A stretch of 64,000 bases of DNA from Mucilaginibacter roseus (GCF_021215455.1 NZ_JAJPWV010000003.1:310001-374000), one strand, 5' to 3'. Positions 43,649 to 53,530 are shown, counted from the stretch's first letter. Numbers and translations are program-made. The notes: a model not told the origin generated them from the letters alone.

Positions 43649-44995
43649 TTAAGGCAGTAAAAAATATTCGCGCAGCCACTGGTACTGAAAGCGATAGTAA
43701 TTACCATCAACCTCGTGGCCTTTATCGGGCGTTATCCATAATTCCTTTTTTTGTGTGGCCAGCCTGTTGTACATGGCTATACTGCAGCTTGGCGGACAAA
43801 GTTCATCCAGCAAACCAATACCCATTAGCACGGGGCAGCGCACCATGCCTGCAAAGTTCAGCGGGTCAAAATAGTCCCAGGTTTTAAACAGGCGCTGTTC
43901 GGTAAAGCCGGTTTTTTGGCTTACATAGTTATTCATGTACCAAACCGGGGTTTGTACATTAGGGTGCATGGCTTTTGAAATGCGCACCGCGTTGTGTATA
44001 TCGCTGTATAGCGGCACCTCAGTGGTTACCAGTTTAATACGTTTATCCAGCGCAGCTGTAATTATGGCCAAAGCACCACCCTGGCTGCCGCCGTCAATAG
44101 ATATACGCGAAGTATCCAGCCCCATATCCGGGTGAGATGCAATAAAATCAACCCCACGCAGACAGTCCATATATACCGCACGGTATACATAAGAATTGCG
44201 GTCGCCAATATTATACAGGTTGTATTGTATGCCTTTAGTATTAATGGCATCCTTACTGTTGCCGTTGCCACGTACGTTTATGGAGAATACAGCAAAGTCA
44301 TCCTCCATCATGCTTGGCTCCATTGTCACCAAATATCCGGGCACACGGTAGCGTACAGGCAGCTTTTTAGGCCGATTTTTAGGCATGGTAAGCCAACCGC
44401 GTATCAGGGCATTGTTCCATGAACGCATCTCTACCAGGTAAACGGTGATCTTCGGTGTCGATAGGTCCTTACGCTCCAGCACCCGGTATTTAGGCGGTAC
44501 CTTGCTTAACGAGTCGCGTGTTTTTTGCCAGAAGGATATAAAATCAGCCGGGCGGTTATTCTCCGCTACTATCTGATCAGGCTTTACGCCAAAAACCCGG
44601 CGCACGGTATCATCATATAATGAAAGATTGAAACGAAAGCTCAGCTCGTAAAAGCCCGGTGTTTTTGCAGGAATTTTAAAACTGAGCTTTTTGCTGCCAC
44701 CCGGAGCTATTTTCACTTTTACCGAATCGGTAAATACATGCTTACCATAGTCGGTTTTAAGTTCATAGCTTACCTTGCCCTCTTGCACTTCTTTGTAAGT
44801 GCTTTTAACTTTAATATCGTAAGCAATTTCTGCCGGGTCGTTAAATATGGCATTCTTAATCTTTGGCTTGATATCCAGAAACACTTCGCCCTCTTCTTCA
44901 CCGCCCTCTTCGTGTTCAGCGGTTTGGCTGTAAGCGGCTACAGGCAGAGCTACGCTCATGCATATAGCGAAAATAAAAGTTAAAATTTTATTCAT
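43649..44995 (-). CDS. Exported AXE1-type acetyl-xylan esterase/hydrolase, copy 1
   Basis: I begin it at the ATG complement 44993-44995 (MNKILTFIFAICMSVALP); the longer frame to 45013 adds six residues. About 448 residues. The signal ends near VAAYSQ, then an acidic segment (EHEEGGEEEGE) and a beta-sandwich region as in copy 2, then the alpha/beta-hydrolase domain with GGSQGG as nucleophile elbow and GLLDELCPPS and DKGHEVD as the acid and His candidates. It is the first gene of an esterase-barrel-barrel-esterase unit. A spacer of 14 bases separates it from barrel copy A. Confidence 0.86.
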   Translation of the reverse strand: MNKILTFIFAICMSVALPVAAYSQTAEHEEGGEEEGEVFLDIKPKIKNAIFNDPAEIAYDIKVKSTYKEVQEGKVSYELKTDYGKHVFTDSVKVKIAPGGSKKLSFKIPAKTPGFYELSFRFNLSLYDDTVRRVFGVKPDQIVAENNRPADFISFWQKTRDSLSKVPPKYRVLERKDLSTPKITVYLVEMRSWNNALIRGWLTMPKNRPKKLPVRYRVPGYLVTMEPSMMEDDFAVFSINVRGNGNSKDAINTKGIQYNLYNIGDRNSYVYRAVYMDCLRGVDFIASHPDMGLDTSRISIDGGSQGGALAIITAALDKRIKLVTTEVPLYSDIHNAVRISKAMHPNVQTPVWYMNNYVSQKTGFTEQRLFKTWDYFDPLNFAGMVRCPVLMGIGLLDELCPPSCSIAMYNRLATQKKELWITPDKGHEVDGNYYRFQYQWLREYFLLP

Positions 44996-45013
44996 CCGGG
45001 CCTGAAAAATCAA

Positions 45014-45299
45014 TAGTTGGCAACTTAAACTTTAGGGTAGCAATGTCAGCTAAGCATAATTTTACCCACAATAGGGAAAAAATTACCCAACACCCCATAT
45101 TGTAGAGCATAGCGCAAGCGTAGTGATTTGTATAGTTGCCTGTAAAACAACTTAGCCACAGCCTACTGAACCGCTTTAAATATTAAGTATTAATTAACTG
45201 ATGTTTGCAATGAATGTAAAAAGGCAAATTCAATACCAACTTAGCCTTGCACACAATGTGCGAAGAGATTGTAATGCTTTGAGGAACACGATCAAGCAA
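45014..45299. other. Intergenic region upstream of the esterase operon
   Basis: An AT-rich spacer between the divergent metE terminator and the esterase operon (both on the minus strand). On the minus strand a TAATTTTT lies in the spacer, a 7 of 8 match to TAnnTTTG, but with no good -33 element. I see no coding frame or RNA gene. Confidence 0.4.
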
Positions 45300-45331
45300 A
45301 AACGGGCAGGAAGTACCTGCCCGTTTGATAG
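45300..45331 (-). terminator. Terminator of metE
   Basis: Perfect 11-bp stem AAACGGGCAGG (45300-45310) with CCTGCCCGTTT (45316-45326), loop AAGTA; on the minus strand it is followed by TTTTTG. It lies 26 bases after the metE stop. Confidence 0.88.
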
Positions 45332-45351
45332 TTAAATTGCCGCTTCGGCGG

Positions 45352-47643
45352 TTATGTTTGCCTTGCCTGCTGTGCTGCAGCTACCATGTTTTGCAGCGCC
45401 AGTTTGGTTTCGGGCCATTTGCGGGTTTTAAGGCCACAATCAGGGTTTACCCATAAATTACGTACGGGCAGCAACTCCGCGGCTTTTTCAAGCAGGGCCA
45501 CCATCTCGGCAGTGGTAGGTACCCGCGGTGAGTGGATATCATAAACGCCCGGACCAATCTCATTAGGGTATTTAAAGTTGGCGAATGCTTCCAGCAATTC
45601 CATTTGCGAGCGCGAGGTTTCAATGGTGATCACATCAGCATCCATGGCAGCTATGTGCTCAATAATGTCATTAAACTCGCTGTAGCACATATGCGTGTGT
45701 ATCTGGGTTTTATCAGTAACACCGCTGGCTGATATGCGGAATGCTTTAACTGCCCAATCAAGGTAAGCGGCACGGTTAGCTTTGCGCAGCGGCAAACCCT
45801 CGCGAATGGCGGGCTCATCAATTTGTATTATGCCGATACCATTCTGTTCCAGAGCAACTACTTCATCCCTTATAGCCAAGGCAATTTGGTTGGCGGTAAC
45901 CTCGCGCGGCTGATCATCCCGAACAAACGACCATTGCAGTATGGTTACCGGCCCGGTAAGCATACCCTTCATCACCTTATCAGTTTGGGCGGCGGCAAAG
46001 CTGCTCCACTTAACCGTCATGTCTGCCGGGCGGTTAACATCGCCATAAATTACCGGCGGCTTAACGCAGCGGCTGCCATAACTTTGCACCCAGCCGTTTT
46101 TAGTAAAGGCAAAGCCATCCAGTTGTTCACCAAAGTACTCTACCATATCGTTACGCTCAAACTCGCCGTGCACCAGTACGTCAATACCTATTTCTTCCTG
46201 CCAGCGTATGGCATCAATGGTGGCCTGCTCAATAGCTTTCTCATAATCAGCGGCGCTTAGCTCCCGCTTTTTAAATTTAGCCCGCAGCTGACGAATGTCT
46301 TCAGTTTGCGGGAACGAGCCAATGGTAGTTGTAGGGAAAGCCGGTAATTTAAAACGCTGCTGCTGTATTTGCTGCCTGACGGCAAAGCTACTTACGCGCT
46401 TATCGTCGGTAGCTGTGAGCCCGGCGATACGCTGTTTAACGGCAACTTTATGTACCCGGGTTGACAACCGCCTCGCCTCTATGGATTGTTGATTGGCCTG
46501 CAGAAAGCGCTGATCGTCGTTACCATCGGTTATAGCACTAAGTTCCTTCACCTCGTTTAGTTTTTGCCTGGCAAAACTCATCCAGTTTTTAAGACCGTAA
46601 TCGAGTTCTGTTTCCAAATCCAAGTCAACCGGAGTGTGCAGCAGCGAGCACGACGGCGCAATAAGTACACGTTCGGCACCGATAGCAGCTTTAGCTTTCG
46701 CAATCAATTCCAATGATGACTGGTAATCATTTTTCCAGATATTCCTTCCATCAACCACACCCAGCGAAAGCTTTAAGCGTTCAGGCATTTGCGCCAACAC
46801 GGCATCCAGCTGTTGCGGCGCGCGAACCAAATCAATATGCAATGCGGCTACAGGCAAATTTACGGCAAGCGAGGTGTTATCAAGCAACGCATCAAAATAG
46901 GTTGCCACCAAAATATTTACCCCGCTAACGCGATTGCTTATCCATTTATAGGCGTAGTCTACGGCTTCTTTTTCTGCGTCTGAAAGATCGAGGGCTAAAA
47001 CGGGTTCATCAATTTGCACCCATTCGGCACCCTGCTGTTTAAGGCGATTAATGATGTCAACATAAACAGGCACCAGTTTTTTGATTAGGTCGATACGTTC
47101 AAAACGGCTGCCTTTTTCTTTGCCCAACAACAGGTAAGTTACCGGGCCTATCAGTACAGGCTTGGCCTTGCTACCTAGATACTGGCGGGCTTGCTGGTAC
47201 TCGGCAAATATTTTTTCTGAAAATATTCTGAACTCCTGCGCCTGGGTAAACTCGGGCACCAGGTAATGGTAATTGGTATCAAACCACTTGGTCATTTCCA
47301 GCGCGGTAATATCCAGCCCGTTTTGCTGGTAGCCGCGGGCCATGGCAAAGTACAGGTCGGTTTCGGTATTAGTTTTCACTTCGGTAAGCACATGGGCAAA
47401 GCGCTCGGGTATTACACCTAACAGCAGGCTCATATCCAGCATCTGGTCGTAAAAACTAAAATCGTTACATGGGATCAGGTCAATACCCGCGTCGAGTTGC
47501 GTTTGCCAGTTATCTTCCTTAATTGTTTTTGCAACCTGGTTAAGTTCTTTCAGGTCGATTTTGCCTGCCCAATAGTTTTCGCAGGCTTTTTTGAGTTGAC
47601 GGCGGCTACCAATGCGCGGATAGCCTAAGTTTTGCGTTAGCAT
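45352..47643 (-). CDS. metE: Cobalamin-independent methionine synthase
   Basis: 763 residues, the family's usual length. It transfers the methyl group from 5-methyltetrahydropteroyl-triglutamate to homocysteine, the last step of methionine synthesis, without B12. The N-terminal barrel starts LTQNLGYPRIGSRRQLKK. The C-terminal half has the zinc ligands in TQIHTHMCYSEF and WVNPDCGLKTR, and the homocysteine-site region IDEPAIREGLPLR. All key residues are intact. A cobalamin riboswitch precedes the gene at 47828-48000, so it should be off when B12 is plentiful, implying that the strain also uses a B12-dependent route. Confidence 0.96.
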   Translation of the reverse strand: MLTQNLGYPRIGSRRQLKKACENYWAGKIDLKELNQVAKTIKEDNWQTQLDAGIDLIPCNDFSFYDQMLDMSLLLGVIPERFAHVLTEVKTNTETDLYFAMARGYQQNGLDITALEMTKWFDTNYHYLVPEFTQAQEFRIFSEKIFAEYQQARQYLGSKAKPVLIGPVTYLLLGKEKGSRFERIDLIKKLVPVYVDIINRLKQQGAEWVQIDEPVLALDLSDAEKEAVDYAYKWISNRVSGVNILVATYFDALLDNTSLAVNLPVAALHIDLVRAPQQLDAVLAQMPERLKLSLGVVDGRNIWKNDYQSSLELIAKAKAAIGAERVLIAPSCSLLHTPVDLDLETELDYGLKNWMSFARQKLNEVKELSAITDGNDDQRFLQANQQSIEARRLSTRVHKVAVKQRIAGLTATDDKRVSSFAVRQQIQQQRFKLPAFPTTTIGSFPQTEDIRQLRAKFKKRELSAADYEKAIEQATIDAIRWQEEIGIDVLVHGEFERNDMVEYFGEQLDGFAFTKNGWVQSYGSRCVKPPVIYGDVNRPADMTVKWSSFAAAQTDKVMKGMLTGPVTILQWSFVRDDQPREVTANQIALAIRDEVVALEQNGIGIIQIDEPAIREGLPLRKANRAAYLDWAVKAFRISASGVTDKTQIHTHMCYSEFNDIIEHIAAMDADVITIETSRSQMELLEAFANFKYPNEIGPGVYDIHSPRVPTTAEMVALLEKAAELLPVRNLWVNPDCGLKTRKWPETKLALQNMVAAAQQARQT

Positions 47644-47827
47644 GTCTTTTAAAAAATTAAATAAATAAATCTGTTAAAAGCGCTTTAGCCCAAGCTTCGC
47701 AATGCGTTTTAGGATAGAGTAAAAAGAATGGGCACAACAGTACACAGCCATTTCTTCAAAATAGAAAGATGGCTCGAAATGTACATCATACCTGATCAAT
47801 TTGCTTTATACCGCGAAAGCATTGTCA

Positions 47828-48000
47828 ATTCGGTGGCAGGCAGGTCTCCTGGCTTGTAACATTTCTGCCGCTCTTCCCATTTATTAAACAGTGAGCATTT
47901 ATTGGCAGAAACCTTTTGCGTTACTTACAGTTGCGCGACAGCCCGTGATTTGCACACGGTTCCCTATTAATTTAGCATTTGTAAAACCCGCACCGGTTTG
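47828..48000 (-). promoter_or_regulatory. Cobalamin riboswitch of metE
   Basis: On the minus strand the region carries the cobalamin-aptamer core: GGTGCGGG, then TAATAGGGAACCGTGTG, the CGCGCAACTGTAAGT segment and the conserved B12 box AAGCCAGGAGACCTGCC at about 47838-47855. It is about 185 bases ahead of the metE ATG. In known cases of this class, binding of adenosylcobalamin or a related form represses translation or transcription. A run of AGAAAGATGGCTCG between box and gene may hold the expression platform. Confidence 0.9.
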
Positions 48001-48256
48001 ATGAAGAATAAGTAAAGAACTTGCAGGCGCTAAAATAGGTAAAATTAAATTATGAGGGTTTGCCTGTAGCTTTTCGTTTAAAGGCAGGTAGGCAGCTAAT
48101 TGACGATGATTAGTATTGCCGCATTAAACAATGCATTTAATGGGCTTTTTATATTTATTTAACGGATAAATAACATTTGAACAAATTAAATTTTGTTATG
48201 GAAGCTTTTTAATTATATTAGGAAGTCCGAAATCATGTAATAACCATTTAACTGTG
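48001..48256. other. Intergenic region between metE riboswitch and the sigma gene
   Basis: AT-rich spacer with no gene. It should contain the metE promoter (minus strand) and the sigma-factor promoter (plus strand). The minus strand has TATTTTAG, a 7 of 8 match to the -7 consensus, upstream of the riboswitch; the plus strand has AACATTTG and AAATTTTG, both 7 of 8. None has a good partner, so I do not call one. Confidence 0.4.
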
Positions 48257-48823
48257 ATGAGAGGGTTTAAATTAAATCGCCACCAAAATTTAACCTTTGA
48301 GGAAGTATTTGAGCATTATAAGCTGCAGGTTTATAACCAGGTTTATGCTATAGCAAAATCTGAGTACGCTGCTGAAGAAATAACGCAGGAAATATTTATT
48401 AAGCTTTGGACCAATGCCGAAGCCTTGAAAGATGTAAAAAACCTGGGCGGTTATATTTACACCATTACCCGCAACTACTCCCTTAATTATCTGCGCAAAG
48501 CCGCAAGCGATACCCGGCTGGTTAACGAATTGATGCGCGTGGCCGTAGTTAATGATAATAATACCGAAGCCCGGCTGGCTGCTGCGGAATGCCGGCAATT
48601 GATATCGCGCGCGGTAAGCCAGCTATCGCCTCAACGGCAATTGGTTTATAAGCTATGTAAAGAGGACGGCATGACGTACGATGAAATAGCCGCACAGCTC
48701 AACCTCTCAAAACATACGGTTAAAAATCACCTGATGGCTGCACTTAGCTTTATAAATACTTATCTTACTAAAAACGGTGTCCACTCGGCTATGGTGCTGT
48801 TGTTTTGCTGCGTTTATAGTTAA
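48257..48823 (+). CDS. ECF RNA polymerase sigma-70 factor (FecI-like)
   Basis: The longer frame begins with GTG at 48254; ATG 48257 gives 188 residues. Region 2 covers about 20-90 (AAEEITQEIFIKLWTNAEAL) and region 4 about 120-180 (GMTYDEIAAQLNLSKHTVKNHL). It opens the series sigma-FecR-SusC-SusD-four enzymes on the plus strand. By analogy with FecI it would direct transcription of the SusC gene and those downstream when the inducer is bound by the STN-bearing SusC. The C-terminal tail is hydrophobic (VHSAMVLLFCCVYS). Confidence 0.94.
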   Translation: MRGFKLNRHQNLTFEEVFEHYKLQVYNQVYAIAKSEYAAEEITQEIFIKLWTNAEALKDVKNLGGYIYTITRNYSLNYLRKAASDTRLVNELMRVAVVNDNNTEARLAAAECRQLISRAVSQLSPQRQLVYKLCKEDGMTYDEIAAQLNLSKHTVKNHLMAALSFINTYLTKNGVHSAMVLLFCCVYS

Positions 48824-48919
48824 CAAGCCTTGCAAATCAGCCTAAAACAAATTTTATTTTACTTTTCATTAGTCTGATAGCTGATATGCTGTGTCTTTAG
48901 TGTATCAATCAGCTATTAA

Positions 48920-49900
48920 ATGGATCAAAGTCAGCGTAAATCAGAACTTCTTGAAAAGTACATGAACAATTCATGTACCCGCCAGGAGTTTGACGAGTTG
49001 TTTGATTTGCTAAAGCAATCAGACAATTTTGATGATTTCGACTCTGCTTTTAAAAGCCATTGGGACGATGCACCAAATACGGCTACGCCGAAACCAGCAA
49101 ATTGGGATGATATCCAGCAAAACGTGGTGATGCGCTTGTGGAGCATGCGCAGGGGGCGTGTACGCATAAAATATTTTATTGCTATCTTACTAATATGCAG
49201 TTCAGCGCTGTTTTTATTTAACCGATACCAAAAGCCCGAAGCGCCGGTATACCAAACAGCACGAACTACAGCCGCAAAAACCAAAGTAGTGCTGCTGGCC
49301 GATGGTACCCGCGTTACGCTTAACGCCAACAGCACCTTGCGCTATCCGGACGATTTTAACGCCGATAAACGCGAAGTGTACCTGACAGGTGAAGCCTACT
49401 TCGAAGTATTTCATGATGAAAACAAGCCGTTTGTAATTCACTCCGGCAAGCTGCTTACGCACGTTTTGGGTACCACCTTTACGGTAAGCGCTTATCCGCA
49501 GTTGGCATCACCGTTAAACGTTACCGTACTAACCGGCAAGGTGGCGGTAAAGCATCAGCAGGCAAACGCCCTCGCGGTGCTCACACGCGGGCAATCAGCA
49601 ACGATGAATCAGGGCAAAACACAGTTTGAATTAACCAAACTTAAAAACCCCGAAGATGCCATTGCCTGGATTGATGATAAACTGATTTTTGAAAATGCTG
49701 ACCTAAAACAGGTTGCAACAGTTTTGAGCAACAAGTTTGGCGTTAATATTATTATAAAAGATAAACAGCTGGCAAACCAGCGCATAACCGCCATTTTTCA
49801 GGGTCAAGGCCTGCAAAGCATCTTAAAAGCCGTTACCAAAATAACGCATACCAATTATACCAATGCTAATAATAGCACCTATACAATAAGCACCAACTAA
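48920..49900 (+). CDS. FecR-family anti-sigma factor with DUF4974 tail
   Basis: 326 residues. An N-terminal cytoplasmic region (about 1-85), one membrane helix (YFIAILLICSSALFLF), the periplasmic FecR domain with LTGEAYFEVFHDENKPFV and HVLGTTFTVSAYP, and a C-terminal DUF4974/STN-like domain with FENADLKQVATVLSNKFGVN. It lies 96 bases after the sigma gene and 169 before the SusC start. It should pass the signal from the STN domain of the SusC protein across the membrane to the sigma factor. Confidence 0.94.
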   Translation: MDQSQRKSELLEKYMNNSCTRQEFDELFDLLKQSDNFDDFDSAFKSHWDDAPNTATPKPANWDDIQQNVVMRLWSMRRGRVRIKYFIAILLICSSALFLFNRYQKPEAPVYQTARTTAAKTKVVLLADGTRVTLNANSTLRYPDDFNADKREVYLTGEAYFEVFHDENKPFVIHSGKLLTHVLGTTFTVSAYPQLASPLNVTVLTGKVAVKHQQANALAVLTRGQSATMNQGKTQFELTKLKNPEDAIAWIDDKLIFENADLKQVATVLSNKFGVNIIIKDKQLANQRITAIFQGQGLQSILKAVTKITHTNYTNANNSTYTISTN

Positions 49901-49917
49901 AACAACATACTTAACTA

Positions 49918-50038
49918 ATGAAAGAAGGAGAAAAACTATAGAGAAAAACTACGACATAAAAAAAGGTTGAATGTGGTACCAGCACATCCAACCCGTTGGG
50001 CATGTTGCCCAAAATTCATAGCCAAACCCTGTAAAGGG
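49918..50038 (+). promoter_or_regulatory. Structured leader of the SusC gene: short ORF and three hairpins
   Basis: A 7-codon ORF (MKEGEKL) occupies 49918-49941. Then come three hairpins in a row: stem GGTTG...CAACC type at 49965-49993 with one mismatch and loop GTACCAG; a perfect 7-bp stem TTGGGCA-TGT-TGCCCAA at 49996-50012; and a 4-bp stem CCCT-GTAA-AGGG at 50027-50038. The SusC ATG at 50070 follows. This could be an attenuator or a processing signal; it is not seen before the other SusC genes. Confidence 0.45.
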
Positions 50039-50069
50039 AATTTCATCACTATAAATTTTGATCAAATAT

Positions 50070-53000
50070 ATGACAAATAAATCATTGTCCTCTCATTTGA
50101 TATGCAAAGCATTTATGCGGCTAACTCTAATTTGTACCATCATTTCAGTTTGCTTTACATACGCGTCAGCCAAAAAACTTTCCGCGCAGGATCTGAACAC
50201 CCGTATCTCGCTGCATGTAACCAATATGCCGGTAAAGGATGTGCTTCGGCAGATAAATAAAGAAACTAAAATCAGCTTTGCCTTCAGTAATGCTATCGTA
50301 ACCACACAACAGGTTAGTATTGATGCCCGTAACGAGCAGTTGGGCACCGTTTTAAAAAGAATGTTAACGCCTATCGGTATGGACTATTCCATATCGGGCA
50401 ATGTGGTTTTAATTGATAAAAAAGCACCTGTTGCCAATGAACCCGTTTCGGTGGAAACCAACGCTGTACCCGCGCCGGTAAAGGTTAGCGGCAAAGTGGT
50501 TGACGATGCCAAACAACCCCTGATAGGCGTAAGTGTAATGATAAAAGGCAGCAACAACGGCACGGTAACCAATGCCGATGGCCGTTACACAATTACCGCA
50601 CCGGATGATAACAGCATTTTGGTATTCTCGTACATGGGTTTTGTAACCCAGGAAATACCTGTAAACGGCCGCAGCACTATTGACGTGCAATTATCTGAAA
50701 ATAAAAAGGAACTTAACGAGGTGGTGGTAACCGCCCTTGGTATCTCTAAGCAAAAAAAGGCTTTGGCCTATGCCGTTACCGAAGTAAAAGGCGATGAATT
50801 TACCCAGGCACGCGAAAACAACGTAGCCAATGCCTTAACCGGTAAAGTTGCCGGTGTTAACGCTACCGGTCTCTCAACCGGCCCTGGCGGATCAAGCCGG
50901 GTACTGATCCGCGGTAATGGTTCATTATCGGGCAGCAACCAGCCTTTGTACGTAGTAAACGGTATGCCCATTGATAACTCGGTGCCCGGGGGCAGCGCGG
51001 CCACTAATGCAGGTGGCGGCAACGTCGACCGCGGCGATGGTATAGCGGGCATTAACCCGGATGATATTGAATCCATGAGCGTATTGAAAGGCGGCACCGC
51101 CGCCGCACTTTATGGCGCACGGGCAGCCAATGGCGTTATATTGATCACCACCAAAAAAGGCCGTGCCGGTAAAGGTATCGGCGTGGAATATAACTCCACC
51201 TTTACTGCCGAATCACCTTCAGTGTTTCCGGATTGGCAGTACGAGTATGGCCAGGGTGATGGCGGTGTAAAACCAATGACACAAGCAGCCGCCATACAAA
51301 CCGGCCGCCGCTCGTTCGGCGCACGTATTGATGGCTCTACTTATGTTGGTTTTGATGGCCTGGAACACCCATACACCGCCCAAAAGGACAACATTAAAAA
51401 CTTTTACCGCACAGGTACCAACTTTACCAACACGGTAGCCTTTACCGGCGGTACCGAGGCGGTTACGTACCGCTTCTCCATGTCTGACCTGGATAGCAAG
51501 AGCATTTTGCCTAACAGCGGTTATAACCGTAAAACAGGTAACTTAAATGTTAGCGGTAAGCTCGGTACAAAATTGAGCTTTGAAGCCCTGGCGCAATACA
51601 ACATTGAAAATGCAAAAAACCGCCCCAGCGCAGGCGATGCCTTGGGTAACCCTAACTGGACGCCGTACATGATCGCCAATACAGCCGATATCAGGTGGCT
51701 GGAACCCGGTTATGATGCCAACGGCAATGAAATTCCCTGGAACGATGCATCCATAGCCTCAAACAGTTACTTCGTTGTAAATAAATATCAACAAAAAGAT
51801 ACCAAGAACCGCTTTATTGGTCAGGCTGGGGTAACTTACCAGTTCCTGAAAAGCCTGTCTATCAAGGGTGTGGTAAGCCGCGATTTTTATAACTACAACT
51901 ACAATTACATCATCCCGACAGGTACATTATATGTACTTAACGGCCAGTACAATGAGTTAAAGGCTGATGCATCAGAAACCAACGCGTTGGTAACCCTGAA
52001 CTACAATACGCAGGTGAAAGATTTTGGGATATCAGCTTTTGTGGGTGCTAACCAACAGCGCTCGGTTTACAATCAATCAAACATTGTAGGCGCTAACTAT
52101 ATCATTCCATATTTCTATAGCTCCACCAATTTATCGACAATATCTACCACACCAACTAATAACAAAACCGCCATTAACTCCTTAATGGGCTCGGCTGATT
52201 TGAGTTATAAAAACTTCGCCTACCTGACCTTTACCGGCCGTCAGGACTGGTTTTCAACGCTTAGTCCGCAAAACAATAACATCTTCTACCCGTCAGTAGG
52301 CGGTAGCTTTGTATTGTCCGAAGCGTTTAAAATGCCGCAATCAATCACTTATGCCAAAGTGCGTGCATCATGGGCACAAGTAGGCGGCGGCGCGCCTGAT
52401 CCATACCAGATCAACCAGGCATTTATGCTGGTACCAAGCTCAGGGCAGCCATTGCAAAATGTGGCCAGCACTACCATGACCAATACAAATTTGCGCCCTT
52501 ATACCTCAACCACAACGGAGGCAGGCATTGAGGCTCGCTTTTTTGATAACCGTTTCGGCTTTGATCTGACTTTGTATAACCGAAAGACAGCTAATGACAT
52601 TGTATCGGTAGCCATTTCGGGCACATCAGGTTACAACAACCGCATACTTAACGTTGGCGAACTGAGCAACAAGGGTATTGAGGCCTTGGTTAATGGTACC
52701 CCTGTTAAGAAAAAGGATTTTACCTGGAGCGCAAGCTATAACGTTGCCTACAATAAAAATGAGGTGGTAAGACTGGCCGATGGGCTGGATCAGATACAAA
52801 TGGCATCATCCGTAAACGGCTGGGGTTACATCAACAATATTGTTGGCCAACCCTACGGCAGCATTGTAGGTACACGCATGCAGCGCGACGCCGCAGGCAA
52901 CATTGTTTATAACTCAACTACCGGCCTGCCTGTAGCTACTCCCCTGCAAACCTTAGGTAATGGCGTGGCACCACTCACTATGGGCCTCACCAATGATTTC

Positions 53001-53489
53001 AGATACAAACGCTTTAGCCTGAATGTATTGGTTGACGGGAAGTTCGGCAACAAAATACTCTCGCTGATGGAAATTTATGGCACGCGTTTAGGCCTGATGA
53101 AGAGCACCTTACCTGGCCGCGATGGAGGCTTGCAGTTAAGTGGTGTTGACCAGGCTGGCAATCCGTATTCGCGCACCGTACCGGTGGCTGATCTGCGCAC
53201 TTATTACGATAACAATAAATCGTATTCCGAACTCTTTTTGCACGATGCCAGCTTTGTAAAACTGCGCCAGGTGATATTGAGCTACAACATACCTGTTGAT
53301 AAGCTGAAGTTTGCCAGGCTGCAGGGAGCAAGTATTGCCTTTGTTGCGCGCAACCTGCTTACCATATACAGCCAAACCGACAATTTTGATCCGGAGGCCA
53401 GCTTTACCAACGGCTCAAGCCAGGGTTTTGAGTCGTTTGGTTTACCACGTACACGCAGTTTTGGTTTAAACCTGATGGTTAAGTTTTAA
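50070..53489 (+). CDS. STN-domain SusC/RagA-family TonB-linked outer-membrane transporter
   Basis: The longer frame starts with TTG at 50058; ATG 50070 gives 1139 residues. A signal peptide ends near YASAKKL, then an STN signalling domain at about 45-115 (TRISLHVTNMPVKDVLRQIN) used in transducing signals to FecR, then a CarboxypepD_reg domain (about 135-220) and the TonB plug with SVLKGGTAAALYGARAANGV. The 22-strand barrel ends with NLMVKF. The combination of STN with upstream sigma and FecR suggests that this transporter both imports the substrate and reports its presence. SusD follows 41 bases downstream. Confidence 0.96.
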   Translation: MTNKSLSSHLICKAFMRLTLICTIISVCFTYASAKKLSAQDLNTRISLHVTNMPVKDVLRQINKETKISFAFSNAIVTTQQVSIDARNEQLGTVLKRMLTPIGMDYSISGNVVLIDKKAPVANEPVSVETNAVPAPVKVSGKVVDDAKQPLIGVSVMIKGSNNGTVTNADGRYTITAPDDNSILVFSYMGFVTQEIPVNGRSTIDVQLSENKKELNEVVVTALGISKQKKALAYAVTEVKGDEFTQARENNVANALTGKVAGVNATGLSTGPGGSSRVLIRGNGSLSGSNQPLYVVNGMPIDNSVPGGSAATNAGGGNVDRGDGIAGINPDDIESMSVLKGGTAAALYGARAANGVILITTKKGRAGKGIGVEYNSTFTAESPSVFPDWQYEYGQGDGGVKPMTQAAAIQTGRRSFGARIDGSTYVGFDGLEHPYTAQKDNIKNFYRTGTNFTNTVAFTGGTEAVTYRFSMSDLDSKSILPNSGYNRKTGNLNVSGKLGTKLSFEALAQYNIENAKNRPSAGDALGNPNWTPYMIANTADIRWLEPGYDANGNEIPWNDASIASNSYFVVNKYQQKDTKNRFIGQAGVTYQFLKSLSIKGVVSRDFYNYNYNYIIPTGTLYVLNGQYNELKADASETNALVTLNYNTQVKDFGISAFVGANQQRSVYNQSNIVGANYIIPYFYSSTNLSTISTTPTNNKTAINSLMGSADLSYKNFAYLTFTGRQDWFSTLSPQNNNIFYPSVGGSFVLSEAFKMPQSITYAKVRASWAQVGGGAPDPYQINQAFMLVPSSGQPLQNVASTTMTNTNLRPYTSTTTEAGIEARFFDNRFGFDLTLYNRKTANDIVSVAISGTSGYNNRILNVGELSNKGIEALVNGTPVKKKDFTWSASYNVAYNKNEVVRLADGLDQIQMASSVNGWGYINNIVGQPYGSIVGTRMQRDAAGNIVYNSTTGLPVATPLQTLGNGVAPLTMGLTNDFRYKRFSLNVLVDGKFGNKILSLMEIYGTRLGLMKSTLPGRDGGLQLSGVDQAGNPYSRTVPVADLRTYYDNNKSYSELFLHDASFVKLRQVILSYNIPVDKLKFARLQGASIAFVARNLLTIYSQTDNFDPEASFTNGSSQGFESFGLPRTRSFGLNLMVKF

Positions 53490-53530
53490 GTAAAGCATTG
53501 ATCCAGTAATTATTAAAAGGACAATTTGAG

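Noticed and set aside
40603..45013. Mobile element behind the esterase/barrel duplication
   Set aside because: No transposase, terminal inverted repeats or target duplications could be found.
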